Positions 1-7,870 of a DNA stretch of 64,000 bases are shown piece after piece. Below the pieces are notes generated by a model. That model saw only the letters and a list, made by a program, of their open reading frames with translations. It was not told where the DNA came from and did not search any database. The stretch comes from Ramlibacter tataouinensis (GTDB lineage Bacteria; Pseudomonadota; Gammaproteobacteria; Burkholderiales; Burkholderiaceae_C): positions 744,001 to 808,000 of the forward strand of contig NZ_CP010951.1 of the NCBI RefSeq assembly GCF_001580455.1, given 5' to 3'. The position numbers were made by a program, and so were the translations under genes. Every line of letters begins with the position of its first letter. Positions within the stretch are counted from its first letter, which is position 1.

Positions 1-1
1 C

Positions 2-631
2 GAGAGCGCCGGCGAGGTCGGCGGCTTCAAGGAAGTGGTGATCCGCGTGGTCGGCGACGGCGTCTACGGCAAGCTCAAGTTCGAATCGGGCGGCCACCGC
101 GTGCAGCGCGTGCCCGCCACCGAAACGCAGGGGCGCATCCACACCAGCGCCTGTACCGTGGCCGCCTTGCCCGAGCCGGACGAAGCGCAGGCCGTGCAGA
201 TCAACCCGGCGGACCTGCGCATCGACACCTTCCGCGCCTCCGGCGCCGGCGGCCAGCACATCAACAAGACCGACTCGGCGGTGCGCATCACCCACCTCCC
301 GACCGGCATCGTGGCCGAGTGCCAGGACGACCGTTCCCAGCACCGCAACAAGGCCAAGGCTCTGCAGGTGCTGGCGGCGCGCATCCGCGAGCAGGAACGC
401 GCCGAGCGCGCGGCCAAGGAGGCCGCCACGCGCAAGGGCCTGATCGGCAGCGGCGACCGCAGCGACCGCATCCGCACCTACAACTTCCCGCAGGGGCGGC
501 TGACCGACCACCGCATCAACCTCACGCTGTACAAGCTGACCTTCATCATGGAAGGCGAGCTCGACGAGGTGATCGAGGCGCTGCTGCTGGCGCGCAAGGC
601 CGAGCAACTCGAAGAACTCGGCCTGGCATGA
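2..631 (+). CDS. prfA: Peptide chain release factor 1, C-terminal part (5' end outside window)
   Basis: RF1 recognises UAA and UAG stop codons and triggers peptide release in the ribosome. The open frame runs in from the left edge and begins ESAGEVGGFKEVV, inside the middle domain, so the start lies outside. The universal GGQ motif is present in the segment GAGGQHINKTDSA; its glutamine is the residue methylated by PrmC, the next real gene. After it comes the usual basic RF1 stretch (DDRSQHRNKAKAL, then SDRIRTYNFPQGR). The TGA stop overlaps the ATG of a 62-bp repeat unit (ATGA). RF1 rather than RF2 is inferred from the SDRIRTYNFPQGRLTDHRI region and from prmC downstream. Confidence 0.96.
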   Translation, partial: ESAGEVGGFKEVVIRVVGDGVYGKLKFESGGHRVQRVPATETQGRIHTSACTVAALPEPDEAQAVQINPADLRIDTFRASGAGGQHINKTDSAVRITHLPTGIVAECQDDRSQHRNKAKALQVLAARIREQERAERAAKEAATRKGLIGSGDRSDRIRTYNFPQGRLTDHRINLTLYKLTFIMEGELDEVIEALLLARKAEQLEELGLA

Positions 632-689
632 GCCGCACGGCCGCTCCGAAGGCTCATTGCACCGCAGCCCGTAGGGCGGAGGTTATCCA
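628..689 (+). repeat. 62-bp tandem repeat, copy 1, carrying a 21-codon mini-ORF
   Basis: First of two adjacent 62-bp units between prfA and prmC. The unit opens with ATGA, the ATG overlapping the prfA stop. It encodes 21 residues (MSRTAAPKAHC, then TAARRAEVIQ) and ends in TGA, which overlaps the ATG of copy 2. A GGAGG at 678-682 lies 7 nt before that ATG. It differs from copy 2 at four positions. Confidence 0.85.
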
Positions 690-751
690 ATGAGCCGCAC
701 AGCCGCTTCGAAGGCTCATGGCACCGCAGCCCGTAGGGCGGAGGTTGTCCA
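690..751 (+). repeat. 62-bp tandem repeat, copy 2, supplying the prmC ribosome-binding site
   Basis: Second 62-bp unit, 58 of 62 bases identical to copy 1. It again encodes a 21-residue frame (MSRTAASKAHG, then TAARRAEVVQ) whose TGA overlaps the prmC ATG at 752. GGAGG at 740-744 sits 7 nt upstream of prmC, so the repeat provides the Shine-Dalgarno sequence of a housekeeping gene. Whether the mini-ORFs are translated cannot be seen. Confidence 0.85.
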
Positions 752-1579
752 ATGACGCTTGTCCATGCCCTGGCCTCGGCCGCCGCGCTCGGGCTGGCGC
801 GGCTGGATGCCCAGCTCCTGCTGCTGGAGGCGCTCGGCCGTCCGGGGTCGGACCGGGGCTGGCTGCTGGCGCACGACACCGATGAGATCGAACCGGCCGC
901 CGCACAGCGCTTCCGGTCGCTATGCGAGCGCCGCGCCGCAGGAGAGCCGCTCGCTTACATCGCCGGGCACAAGGAATTCTTCGGACTGTCGCTGCAGGTC
1001 GACCCGCGCGTGCTGGTCCCGCGGCCGGACACCGAAACGCTGGTGGAATGGGCGCTCGAGACCATCCGCTCGCGCGCAGCGCCGCGCGTGGTCGACCTGG
1101 GCACCGGCAGCGGGGCCATCGCCCTGGCGATCAAGCAGCACCGCGCCGACGCCGCGGTGAGCGCGGTGGACGCCAGCGCAGGCGCGCTGGAAGTGGCGGC
1201 CGCCAATGTGCGCGAGCTCGGCCTGGAAGTCGGGCTGCGGCAGGGGTCGTGGCTGGAGGGCGTGGACGGGCGCTTCGACCTGGTCGTCTCCAACCCGCCC
1301 TACGTGGCCGAAGCCGATCCGCACCTGCCGGCGCTCAGGCACGAGCCCCTGGATGCGCTGGCGGCGGGACCCGACGGCCTGCGCGACATCCGCACCATCG
1401 TGGCCCAGGCCCCCGCCCGCCTGAATGCCGGCGGCTGGCTGCTGCTGGAACACGGCCATGACCAGGCGGCCGACGTGCGCGCGCTGCTGCAGGCGGCCGG
1501 CTTCGGCCAGGTGGCCAGCCGCCGCGACCTGGCGGGCATTGAGCGCTGCAGCGGCGGAACGTGGCCCGAATCGGGATAA
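752..1579 (+). CDS. prmC: Peptide chain release factor N5-glutamine methyltransferase
   Basis: PrmC transfers a methyl group from S-adenosylmethionine to the glutamine of the GGQ motif in RF1 and RF2, which raises release efficiency. The 275-residue length is normal. The SAM-binding motif I is VDLGTGSGAIA (114-124), and the signature NPPY (181-184) binds the substrate glutamine. An N-terminal helical substrate-binding domain precedes the Rossmann fold. The start at 752 is chosen because the repeat gives it a well-placed GGAGG and its ATG overlaps the TGA of the preceding mini-ORF. Lying directly after prfA matches the usual prfA-prmC pair. Confidence 0.96.
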   Translation: MTLVHALASAAALGLARLDAQLLLLEALGRPGSDRGWLLAHDTDEIEPAAAQRFRSLCERRAAGEPLAYIAGHKEFFGLSLQVDPRVLVPRPDTETLVEWALETIRSRAAPRVVDLGTGSGAIALAIKQHRADAAVSAVDASAGALEVAAANVRELGLEVGLRQGSWLEGVDGRFDLVVSNPPYVAEADPHLPALRHEPLDALAAGPDGLRDIRTIVAQAPARLNAGGWLLLEHGHDQAADVRALLQAAGFGQVASRRDLAGIERCSGGTWPESG

Positions 1580-1619
1580 TCGAGCTTATCCAAGTGAACG
1601 CGCGCCCCCGGAGAATTTC

Positions 1620-1946
1620 ATGAGTGACACCCAGCACCGCATCGCCGACCTCGTCAAGAACAACGACATCCTGCTGTTCATGAAGGGCAGCGCCAGCTTC
1701 CCGATGTGTGGCTTCTCGGGCCGTGCCATCCAGATCCTCAAGGCCTGCGGCGTCGACCCGAAGTCGGTCACCACGGTGAACGTGCTCGAGGACGACGAGA
1801 TCCGCCAGGGCATCAAGGAATACAGCAACTGGCCGACCATCCCGCAGCTTTACGTCAAGGGTGAATTCATCGGCGGCTCCGACATCATGATGGAGATGTA
1901 CCAGAGCGGCGAACTGCAGCAGGTGCTCGGAACCACGGCGCAGTAA
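1620..1946 (+). CDS. grxD: Monothiol glutaredoxin, Grx4 family
   Basis: GrxD proteins bind a glutathione-ligated [2Fe-2S] cluster and deliver or store iron-sulfur clusters in the cytoplasm. The 108-residue protein has the monothiol CGFS motif at 30-33, the WPTIPQLYVKGEFIGG segment that forms the glutathione site, and GGSDI following it, all typical of the family. The ATG at 1620 follows a GGAGA at 1610-1614 with good spacing. It begins 40 bp after prmC in the same direction, so cotranscription with prfA-prmC is likely. Confidence 0.95.
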   Translation: MSDTQHRIADLVKNNDILLFMKGSASFPMCGFSGRAIQILKACGVDPKSVTTVNVLEDDEIRQGIKEYSNWPTIPQLYVKGEFIGGSDIMMEMYQSGELQQVLGTTAQ

Positions 1947-2086
1947 ACGCCCTCGCGCAGCAAGCGCCGTCACCGTCACGCGCGGATCGCGAAGGGCTGT
2001 TGCGCGATTGTCCTACCCGCGGCCCACTCCATTGAGTTCTGGCATGGCTTATGCTGGAATGAACGGGAAGACTCTAGGAGTACCCG

Positions 2087-3085
2087 ATGGAAAGTGCGCG
2101 CAGTCTCGTTCCTCATCAGTCCTCGTCGTTCAAGCTGCCGATCGCCAGCTTGCGCAATGTCTTCAGGCCCCACGATGTGGAGCGCAAGCTGGCCAAGCTC
2201 CCCGGCCGCGACCACGAAAGCCTGCGCACCACCTATGAGCGCATGCTGGAGCGCGGCCCGGAGCGCTTCCAGGTCAAGCCAAGCGGGCTGCCAGACATGG
2301 CAGCGCTCTACGAGCAGTTGCCGAATTTCACCGAAGCGCTGGATGACGTGAAGCGCCATGTGGCGCTCGCGCAGGATTCGCGCGACGGGCTCGAAGTCAC
2401 GCCCATGCTGCTGCTCGGGCCGCCCGGCATCGGCAAGACCCATTTCGCCCGCAAGCTGGCGGAACTGCTAGGGACCGGCATGAACCTGGTGCCCATGTGC
2501 TCCGTCACGGCCGGCTGGCTGCTGTCCGGCGCGTCCTCGCAGTGGAAGGGGGCCAAGCCCGGCAAGGTGTTCGAGGCCCTGGTCGAAGGCCAGTACGCCA
2601 ATCCGGTGATCGTGGTCGACGAGATCGACAAGGCCAACGCCGATGCGCAGTACGACCCGCTGGGCGCCATGTACAGCCTGTTGGAGCACGATACCGCCGC
2701 GGACTTCATCGACGAATTCGCCGAGGTCGCGATCGACGCCAGCCAGGTGATCTGGATCATGACCGCCAACGACGAGCGCTGCATCCCGGAGCCGATCCTC
2801 AACCGCATGAACGTGTTCGAGATCGAGCCGCCCTCGGCCGACGCCGCGCGCGCGATCGCCTGCAGCCTGTACGTCAGCATCCGAGCCGAACACGGCTGGG
2901 GCGGGCGTTTCGAACCGAAGCCGCGCGCCGAGGTGCTGGACCAGCTCGCGCTGCTGGCGCCGCGTGACATGCGGCGTGCGCTGATGACCGGCTTCGGCAA
3001 TGCGCGGCTGGAAGGCCGCGACGAGATCTGGGTGGAAGACCTGCCCAAGCCCGCCGCCAAGGGCAAGCTGGGCTTCCTGCAGTAG
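2087..3085 (+). CDS. AAA+ ATPase, Lon-like ATPase domain without a protease domain
   Basis: A 332-residue cytoplasmic AAA+ protein. Walker A is GPPGIGKT (111-118), Walker B is VIVVDEID (174-181), and a sensor-1-like IWIMTAND and an arginine-finger-like ILNRMNVFEI follow. The order resembles the ATPase module of Lon, but there is no N-terminal LAN domain and the protein ends before any Ser-Lys protease domain (last residues AKGKLGFLQ). The ATG at 2087 is preceded by AGGAG (2075-2079). It is probably a remodelling ATPase of unknown partner. It stops 11 bp from the convergent transglycosylase gene. Confidence 0.8.
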   Translation: MESARSLVPHQSSSFKLPIASLRNVFRPHDVERKLAKLPGRDHESLRTTYERMLERGPERFQVKPSGLPDMAALYEQLPNFTEALDDVKRHVALAQDSRDGLEVTPMLLLGPPGIGKTHFARKLAELLGTGMNLVPMCSVTAGWLLSGASSQWKGAKPGKVFEALVEGQYANPVIVVDEIDKANADAQYDPLGAMYSLLEHDTAADFIDEFAEVAIDASQVIWIMTANDERCIPEPILNRMNVFEIEPPSADAARAIACSLYVSIRAEHGWGGRFEPKPRAEVLDQLALLAPRDMRRALMTGFGNARLEGRDEIWVEDLPKPAAKGKLGFLQ

Positions 3086-3096
3086 GCGCCAGGGCG

Positions 3097-3741
3097 CTAG
3101 TTGCCGGCGAGCTTGTCCGGCGAGTCCTTCCACTCCCACTGCTTCTTCGCGGCGAGCACGGCGTTCGGGTACTCCGGGCGTCCCCGGCTGCCGTTGTAGC
3201 GCCCCAGGGCCATGAACAGGTCACCCCGCTCACGGTCCACCAGGTAGTGGCGCAGGATCACGCAGCCGAAGCGCAGGTTGGTCTGCATGTGAAACAGCTT
3301 GCCGGCATCGCCATCGCCGATCAGGCGCGACCAGAAGGGCATCACCTGCATGTAGCCGCGCGCGCCCACGCGGCTCACGGCAAACTTGCGGAAAGCGCTT
3401 TCGACCTGGATCAGGCCCAGCACCAGGCTGGGATCCAGAGCCGCTCGCCGGCTCTCGTACCAGACCGTTTCCAGGAATTCCCTGCGTTCCTGCCATTCGG
3501 GCTTGCGTCGTTGCAGGCGCCGGCTCATCTCGCCCAGCCATCGCAAGTGGGCCAGGCGCGCCTCGGTGCTCTCGAACTCGGGCTTCGGTGGAGCGGCATT
3601 GGCGATCGCCGAACTGAGCGCGGTGCGGATCGAGTCGGCCAGCGGCTCCTCGATCTGGGCGCCCGCCCTCGCGAGCGGGGGCAGCATGGACAGCCCCAGC
3701 GCGAGGGGCGCCACGCGCAGGCACGCGCGCCGCGCGATCAC
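3097..3741 (-). CDS. Lytic transglycosylase, SLT family
   Basis: Cleaves the MurNAc-GlcNAc bond of peptidoglycan, forming 1,6-anhydro ends, in the periplasm. The 214-residue protein begins at a GTG (3741) overlapping the proS stop as GTGA; frames upstream of it are out-of-frame proS sequence. Residues 1 to about 28 (RRACLRVAPLALGLSMLPPLARAGAQ) form a signal peptide. The catalytic glutamate is E114 in LIQVESAF, followed by GARGYMQVMPFW and later ALGRYNGS, the three SLT signatures. Translation is probably coupled to proS. It is small for the family and carries no extra binding domain. Confidence 0.87.
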   Translation of the reverse strand: MIARRACLRVAPLALGLSMLPPLARAGAQIEEPLADSIRTALSSAIANAAPPKPEFESTEARLAHLRWLGEMSRRLQRRKPEWQERREFLETVWYESRRAALDPSLVLGLIQVESAFRKFAVSRVGARGYMQVMPFWSRLIGDGDAGKLFHMQTNLRFGCVILRHYLVDRERGDLFMALGRYNGSRGRPEYPNAVLAAKKQWEWKDSPDKLAGN

Positions 3742-5483
3742 GCCTTGAGGCGGCCCTTGACGAAGCCCAGGGCTTCGCTCGCCGCGACCTTGGTGGCCGC
3801 AGCGTCGCGGCGGTGCTGGTATTCGAACTGGCCTTCCTTCAGGCCGCGCTCGGAAATCACCACGCGGTGGGGCACGCCGATCAGTTCCCAGTCGGCGAAC
3901 ATGGCGCCCGGGCGCTCGCCGCGGTCGTCGAGGATCACGTCGACGCCCGCCGCGGCCAGTTCGCCGTAGAGCTTTTCCGCCGCCGCCTTGACTTCGGCGC
4001 TGCGGTCCATGCCGATCGGGCACACCACCACCGTGAACGGCGCCAGCGCGTCCGGCCAGATGATGCCCCGCTCGTCATGGTTCTGCTCGATCGCCGCCGC
4101 CGGCAGGCGGGTGATGCCGATGCCGTAGCACCCCATCTGGAACAGCTTGGGCTTGCCGTCCTCGTCGAGGAAGGTGGCGTCCATCGCCTCGCTGTACTTG
4201 GTGCCGAGGACGAAGATGTGGCCGATCTCGATGCCGCGCTCGATCGACAGCCGCCCCTGGCCGTCCGGCGACAGGTCGCCTTCCACCACGTTGCGGATGT
4301 CGGCGACCAGGTCAGGTTCGGGCAGATCGCGGCCCCAGTTGACGCCGGTGAGGTGGAAGTCCTCCTCGTTGGCGCCGCAGATCCAGTCGGCCATGACGGC
4401 GACCTCGCGGTCCACCACCACCTTGACCGGCTTGTGGGTGCCGATCGGCCCCAGGTAGCCGGGCTCGGCGCCGAAGTGGTCAACGATTTCCGCGGCAGTG
4501 GCGAAGCGGAAGCCCTTGTTCAGGCCCGCAACCTTGCTGACCTTCACTTCGTTCATGTCGTGGTCGCCGCGAATCAGCAGCAGCCAGACCAGGGTTTCAA
4601 CGATCTCGCCCTGCTCGTTCAGGCGTTCCGTGGCCAGCACCAGCGACTTGACGGTGGTCTGCAGCGGCACGGACAGCAGTTGTGCCACATCCTCGCAGGT
4701 GCTCTTGCCCGGCGTCGGCGTCTTTTCCATGGCACGCGCGGGCCCCGGGCGCGGAGCGGCAGGGGCCAGCGCCTCGGCCTTCTCCATGTTGGCTGCGTAC
4801 TCGCTGCCCTGGGAGTAGACGATAGCGTCTTCGCCGGTCGCAGCGATCACCTGGAACTCCTGGCTCACGTCGCCGCCGATGGCGCCGCTGTCGGCGGCCA
4901 CCGCCCGGTAGCGCAGGCCGAAGCGGTCGAAGATGGCGCGGTAGGCCTTGGCCATCTGCTGGTAGCTGCGCTTGGCGCCATCGAGGTCGCGGTCGAAGCT
5001 GTACGCGTCCTTCATGGTGAACTCGCGCCCGCGCATCAAGCCGAAGCGCGGCCGGCGCTCATCGCGGAACTTGGTCTGGATCTGGTAGAGGTTGCGCGGC
5101 AGCTGCTTGTAGCTGCGCAGTTCCTGCCGGCCGATGTCGGTGATGCACTCCTCGCTGGTCGGCTGCACGATGAAATCGCGCTCGTGGCGGTCCTTGATAC
5201 GCAGCAATTCCGGCCCGTAGGCCTGGAACCGGCCGCTCTCCTGCCACAGTTCAGCCGGCTGGACCACCGGCATGGTCAGCTCGACGGCGCCGGCCCGGTC
5301 CATTTCCTCGCGCACGATGGCCTCGACCTTGCGGATGACCCGCAGGCCCATCGGCATATAGGTATAGATGCCCGCGCCGAGCTTCTTGATCATGCCGGCG
5401 CGCATCATCAGCTTGTGGCTGGCAACTTCGGCGTCTGCGGGGGCTTCCTTCTGGGTGGAAATGAGGAACTGGGAGGCTTTCAT
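3738..5483 (-). CDS. proS: Prolyl-tRNA synthetase, bacterial type with editing insert
   Basis: Charges tRNA-Pro with proline in the cytoplasm. The 581-residue length is that of the long bacterial ProRS. Visible class II features are motif 1 (GAGIYTYMPMGLRVIRK), motif 2 (FRDERRPRFGLMRGREF) and motif 3 (GIGITRLPAAAIEQ). Between motifs 2 and 3 lies the roughly 180-residue INS domain that edits mischarged alanine, then a C-terminal anticodon-binding domain. The start (MKASQFLISTQKEAP) is the standard one. It is divergent from rppH, with about 90 bp between the genes. Confidence 0.97.
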   Translation of the reverse strand: MKASQFLISTQKEAPADAEVASHKLMMRAGMIKKLGAGIYTYMPMGLRVIRKVEAIVREEMDRAGAVELTMPVVQPAELWQESGRFQAYGPELLRIKDRHERDFIVQPTSEECITDIGRQELRSYKQLPRNLYQIQTKFRDERRPRFGLMRGREFTMKDAYSFDRDLDGAKRSYQQMAKAYRAIFDRFGLRYRAVAADSGAIGGDVSQEFQVIAATGEDAIVYSQGSEYAANMEKAEALAPAAPRPGPARAMEKTPTPGKSTCEDVAQLLSVPLQTTVKSLVLATERLNEQGEIVETLVWLLLIRGDHDMNEVKVSKVAGLNKGFRFATAAEIVDHFGAEPGYLGPIGTHKPVKVVVDREVAVMADWICGANEEDFHLTGVNWGRDLPEPDLVADIRNVVEGDLSPDGQGRLSIERGIEIGHIFVLGTKYSEAMDATFLDEDGKPKLFQMGCYGIGITRLPAAAIEQNHDERGIIWPDALAPFTVVVCPIGMDRSAEVKAAAEKLYGELAAAGVDVILDDRGERPGAMFADWELIGVPHRVVISERGLKEGQFEYQHRRDAAATKVAASEALGFVKGRLKA

Positions 5484-5575
5484 CGAGTCCGGGGGGTGGG
5501 CACTTGCTGCTGAGCCTATGGCAGACGCGCCTAGCGCCGTGCATAATGAACTCAGTTTAAGAATTGGGGTTGATT

Positions 5576-6232
5576 ATGCTTGACCGGGACGGCTTTCGGC
5601 CCAACGTCGGCATCATCCTGCTCAACCAGAAGAACCAGGTGTTCTGGGGCAAGCGGATTCGCACCCACAGCTGGCAATTCCCGCAGGGGGGCATCGATCG
5701 CGGAGAGACCCCTGAGCAGGCGATGTTTCGCGAACTGCACGAGGAAGTAGGCCTCATGCCTGAGCATGTGCGGATCGTTGCCCGCACCCGCGACTGGCTG
5801 CGCTACGAGGTACCCGATCGCTACATCCGCCGCGACGCGCGCGGCCACTACAAGGGCCAGAAGCAGATCTGGTACCTGCTGCAACTCATGGGGCAGGACT
5901 GGAACCTGAACCTGCGTGCGACCAATCACCCGGAGTTCGACGCCTGGCGCTGGAACGACTATTGGGTGCCGCTGGACGTCGTGGTGGAATTCAAGCGTGG
6001 CGTCTACGAGATGGCGCTGACCGAACTGGCGCGCTTCCTTCCTCGCCACGACCACCGCAACCGCTACTTGCGCAGCGGCATGCGCGCGCGCGATCACGAC
6101 AGCGCCGATCACGCGCATCACCATGACGTCGCGCACGGACCGGCCTTCGAGTTGCCGCCCGGCGCCACCTTCGAGCCCGACCCGCAGGCAGCGGTGGCGC
6201 GCCAACAGGCCAAGGACAAGCATGCGCCGTGA
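5576..6232 (+). CDS. rppH: RNA pyrophosphohydrolase
   Basis: RppH removes pyrophosphate from the 5' end of mRNA, which opens it to RNase E decay. The Nudix box occupies 38-60 (GGIDRGETPEQAMFRELHEEVGL) and the start MLDRDGFRPNVGIIL is typical. An in-frame TTG lies four codons upstream, but the ATG at 5576 has a GGGGT six bases before it and gives the family N-terminus. At 218 residues it is longer than E. coli RppH because of a C-terminal tail after about residue 160; this includes a histidine-rich run (DHDSADHAHHHD) that could bind metal. A CATAAT at 5542-5547 may be its -10 element. Confidence 0.93.
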   Translation: MLDRDGFRPNVGIILLNQKNQVFWGKRIRTHSWQFPQGGIDRGETPEQAMFRELHEEVGLMPEHVRIVARTRDWLRYEVPDRYIRRDARGHYKGQKQIWYLLQLMGQDWNLNLRATNHPEFDAWRWNDYWVPLDVVVEFKRGVYEMALTELARFLPRHDHRNRYLRSGMRARDHDSADHAHHHDVAHGPAFELPPGATFEPDPQAAVARQQAKDKHAP

Positions 6233-6725
6233 ACTGGCGGGATTGGCGGCCGCCTGCGCCGCATTCGCAGCCTCTGCCCAGCTGAACCCTTCCGACCCCG
6301 ACTGGCGGGAAGCCGCGCCGCCGCCGCCGCCGGCGCTGCGCACGGACAAGCTGGTCGGCGTGGACCTGTCCGGTTCTGCCCTGCGCTTCGGCGTCGATCC
6401 CGATTCGGTGACCGTCGGCAGCGACCGTGTCGTGAGGTACGTGGTGGTGGCCACCAGCACCTCGGGCGCGGTCAACGCGATGTACGAAGGCATCCGCTGC
6501 GACAGGGCGCTGTACCGGGTGTATGCGCGTCACACCCCCGGGGCGGGATGGACGCCGGCGCAGGACGACTGGCGTCCGATCCACGAAGTGGCGGCGGCCC
6601 GCCACACGCTGGCGATCGCGCGCAACGGCGCCTGCGTCGGCAATGCCTCCAACATGTCGGCGGCGCAGGTGCTGCGCGACCTGAAGGCCTCGCCGGAAAT
6701 GCGCTTCCGGACGGAGGCGCGCTAG
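6222..6725 (+). CDS. CNP1-like family exported protein
   Basis: A 167-residue protein with an N-terminal signal peptide (MRRELAGLAAACAAFAASAQ) and a PPPPPA run near residue 35. The rest (LVGVDLSGSALRFGVDPDSVTVGSDRVVRYVVV onward) matches my memory of the CNP1-like family, whose function is not established. Two cysteines (in GIRCDRAL and NGACVGN) could form a disulfide in the periplasm. The ATG at 6222 overlaps the rppH end by 11 bp, so the two are probably one transcript, the order seen in related betaproteobacteria. Confidence 0.75.
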   Translation: MRRELAGLAAACAAFAASAQLNPSDPDWREAAPPPPPALRTDKLVGVDLSGSALRFGVDPDSVTVGSDRVVRYVVVATSTSGAVNAMYEGIRCDRALYRVYARHTPGAGWTPAQDDWRPIHEVAAARHTLAIARNGACVGNASNMSAAQVLRDLKASPEMRFRTEAR

Positions 6726-6736
6726 CGGCGATCCGC

Positions 6737-7870
6737 TTAGCGCGTGACCACCAGGTTGGTCCGGTGGATCATCTCGGGTTCGGCGACGTAACCGAGCAGC
6801 CGCTCGATCTCGGCCGAGGGCCTGCGGCAGAGCAGGCGCGCCTCGGCGCTCGCATAGTTGGCCAGGCCGCGCGCGATCTCGCCGCCTGATGGGTCGCGCA
6901 CCGCGATCACGTCCCCGCGCGAGAACTCGCCCTCCACCGCCGTCATGCCGATCGGCAGCAGGCTCTTGCCTTCGGCACGCACCTTCGCGGCCGCGCCTTC
7001 GTCCACGGTGACGGACCCACGCAATTGCAGGTGATCGGCCATCCAGCGCTTGCGCGCCTGGCTTTTCTGCGTGGGCGCCACCAGAAGGGTGCCGATGGCC
7101 TCGCCGCGCGCCAAGCGCAACAGGCAGTCGGTTTCGCGGCCCCAGGCGATCACGGTGGATGCGCCGGAGCCGGCCGCGCGCTTGGCAGCCAGGATCTTGG
7201 TGATCATGCCGCCGCGGCCCAGGCTGGAGCCGACGCCGCCGGCCATGGCCTCAAGTGCCGGGTCGCCGGCGCGCGCTTCATGGATGAAGGTTGCGCCCGG
7301 GTCCTTGCGCGGGTCCGCGCTGTACAGGCCCTTCTGGTCGGTCAGGATGACCAGCGCATCGGCTTCGACCAGGTTGGCCACCAGCGCGCCCAGCGTGTCG
7401 TTGTCACCGAACTTGATCTCATCGTTGACAACCGTGTCGTTCTCGTTGATCACGGGCACGACGTTCAGCCGCAGCAGCGCCAGCAGGGTCGAGCGGGCGT
7501 TCAGGTAACGCTCGCGGTCGGCGAGATCTGCATGCGTGAGCAGCACCTGCGCCGAGCCCATGCCGTGTTCGCGCAGCTTGGTCTCGTACATCTGGGCGAG
7601 GCCCATCTGCCCGACCGCAGCGGCGGCCTGCAGCTCGTGGATCTCGTGCGGACGCGTGGTCCAGCCCAGACGCTTCATGCCCTCGGCGATCGCGCCGCTG
7701 GACACCATGATCACTTCCCGGCCGTCACGCGCCAGCGCCGCGAGCTGGCGGCTCCATTCGCCGATGGCCTGTTCGTCCAGGCCGCGGCCTTCATTAGTCA
7801 CCAGGCTGGAGCCGACCTTGACCACGATGCGACGGGCATCGTGCAGCACGGAGGAGGATTTGTCAGACAT
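6737..7870 (-). CDS. proB: Glutamate 5-kinase
   Basis: Phosphorylates glutamate to glutamate 5-phosphate, the first step of proline synthesis, in the cytoplasm. The 377-residue protein has the amino-acid-kinase domain (IVVKVGSSLVTNEG at the start, MVSSGAIAEGMKRLGW, VINENDTVVNDEIKFGDND, GGMITKILAAKRA) followed by a C-terminal PUA domain from about residue 285. Its ATG overlaps the obgE stop by 8 bp, so the pair is translated as a unit. Feedback inhibition by proline is known for the family and not tested here. Confidence 0.96.
   Translation of the reverse strand: MSDKSSSVLHDARRIVVKVGSSLVTNEGRGLDEQAIGEWSRQLAALARDGREVIMVSSGAIAEGMKRLGWTTRPHEIHELQAAAAVGQMGLAQMYETKLREHGMGSAQVLLTHADLADRERYLNARSTLLALLRLNVVPVINENDTVVNDEIKFGDNDTLGALVANLVEADALVILTDQKGLYSADPRKDPGATFIHEARAGDPALEAMAGGVGSSLGRGGMITKILAAKRAAGSGASTVIAWGRETDCLLRLARGEAIGTLLVAPTQKSQARKRWMADHLQLRGSVTVDEGAAAKVRAEGKSLLPIGMTAVEGEFSRGDVIAVRDPSGGEIARGLANYASAEARLLCRRPSAEIERLLGYVAEPEMIHRTNLVVTR

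Noticed and set aside
3813..5513. Long open frame antisense to proS (566 codons)
   Set aside because: High GC content leaves antisense frames open. It has no recognisable domain, and proS on the other strand is certain.
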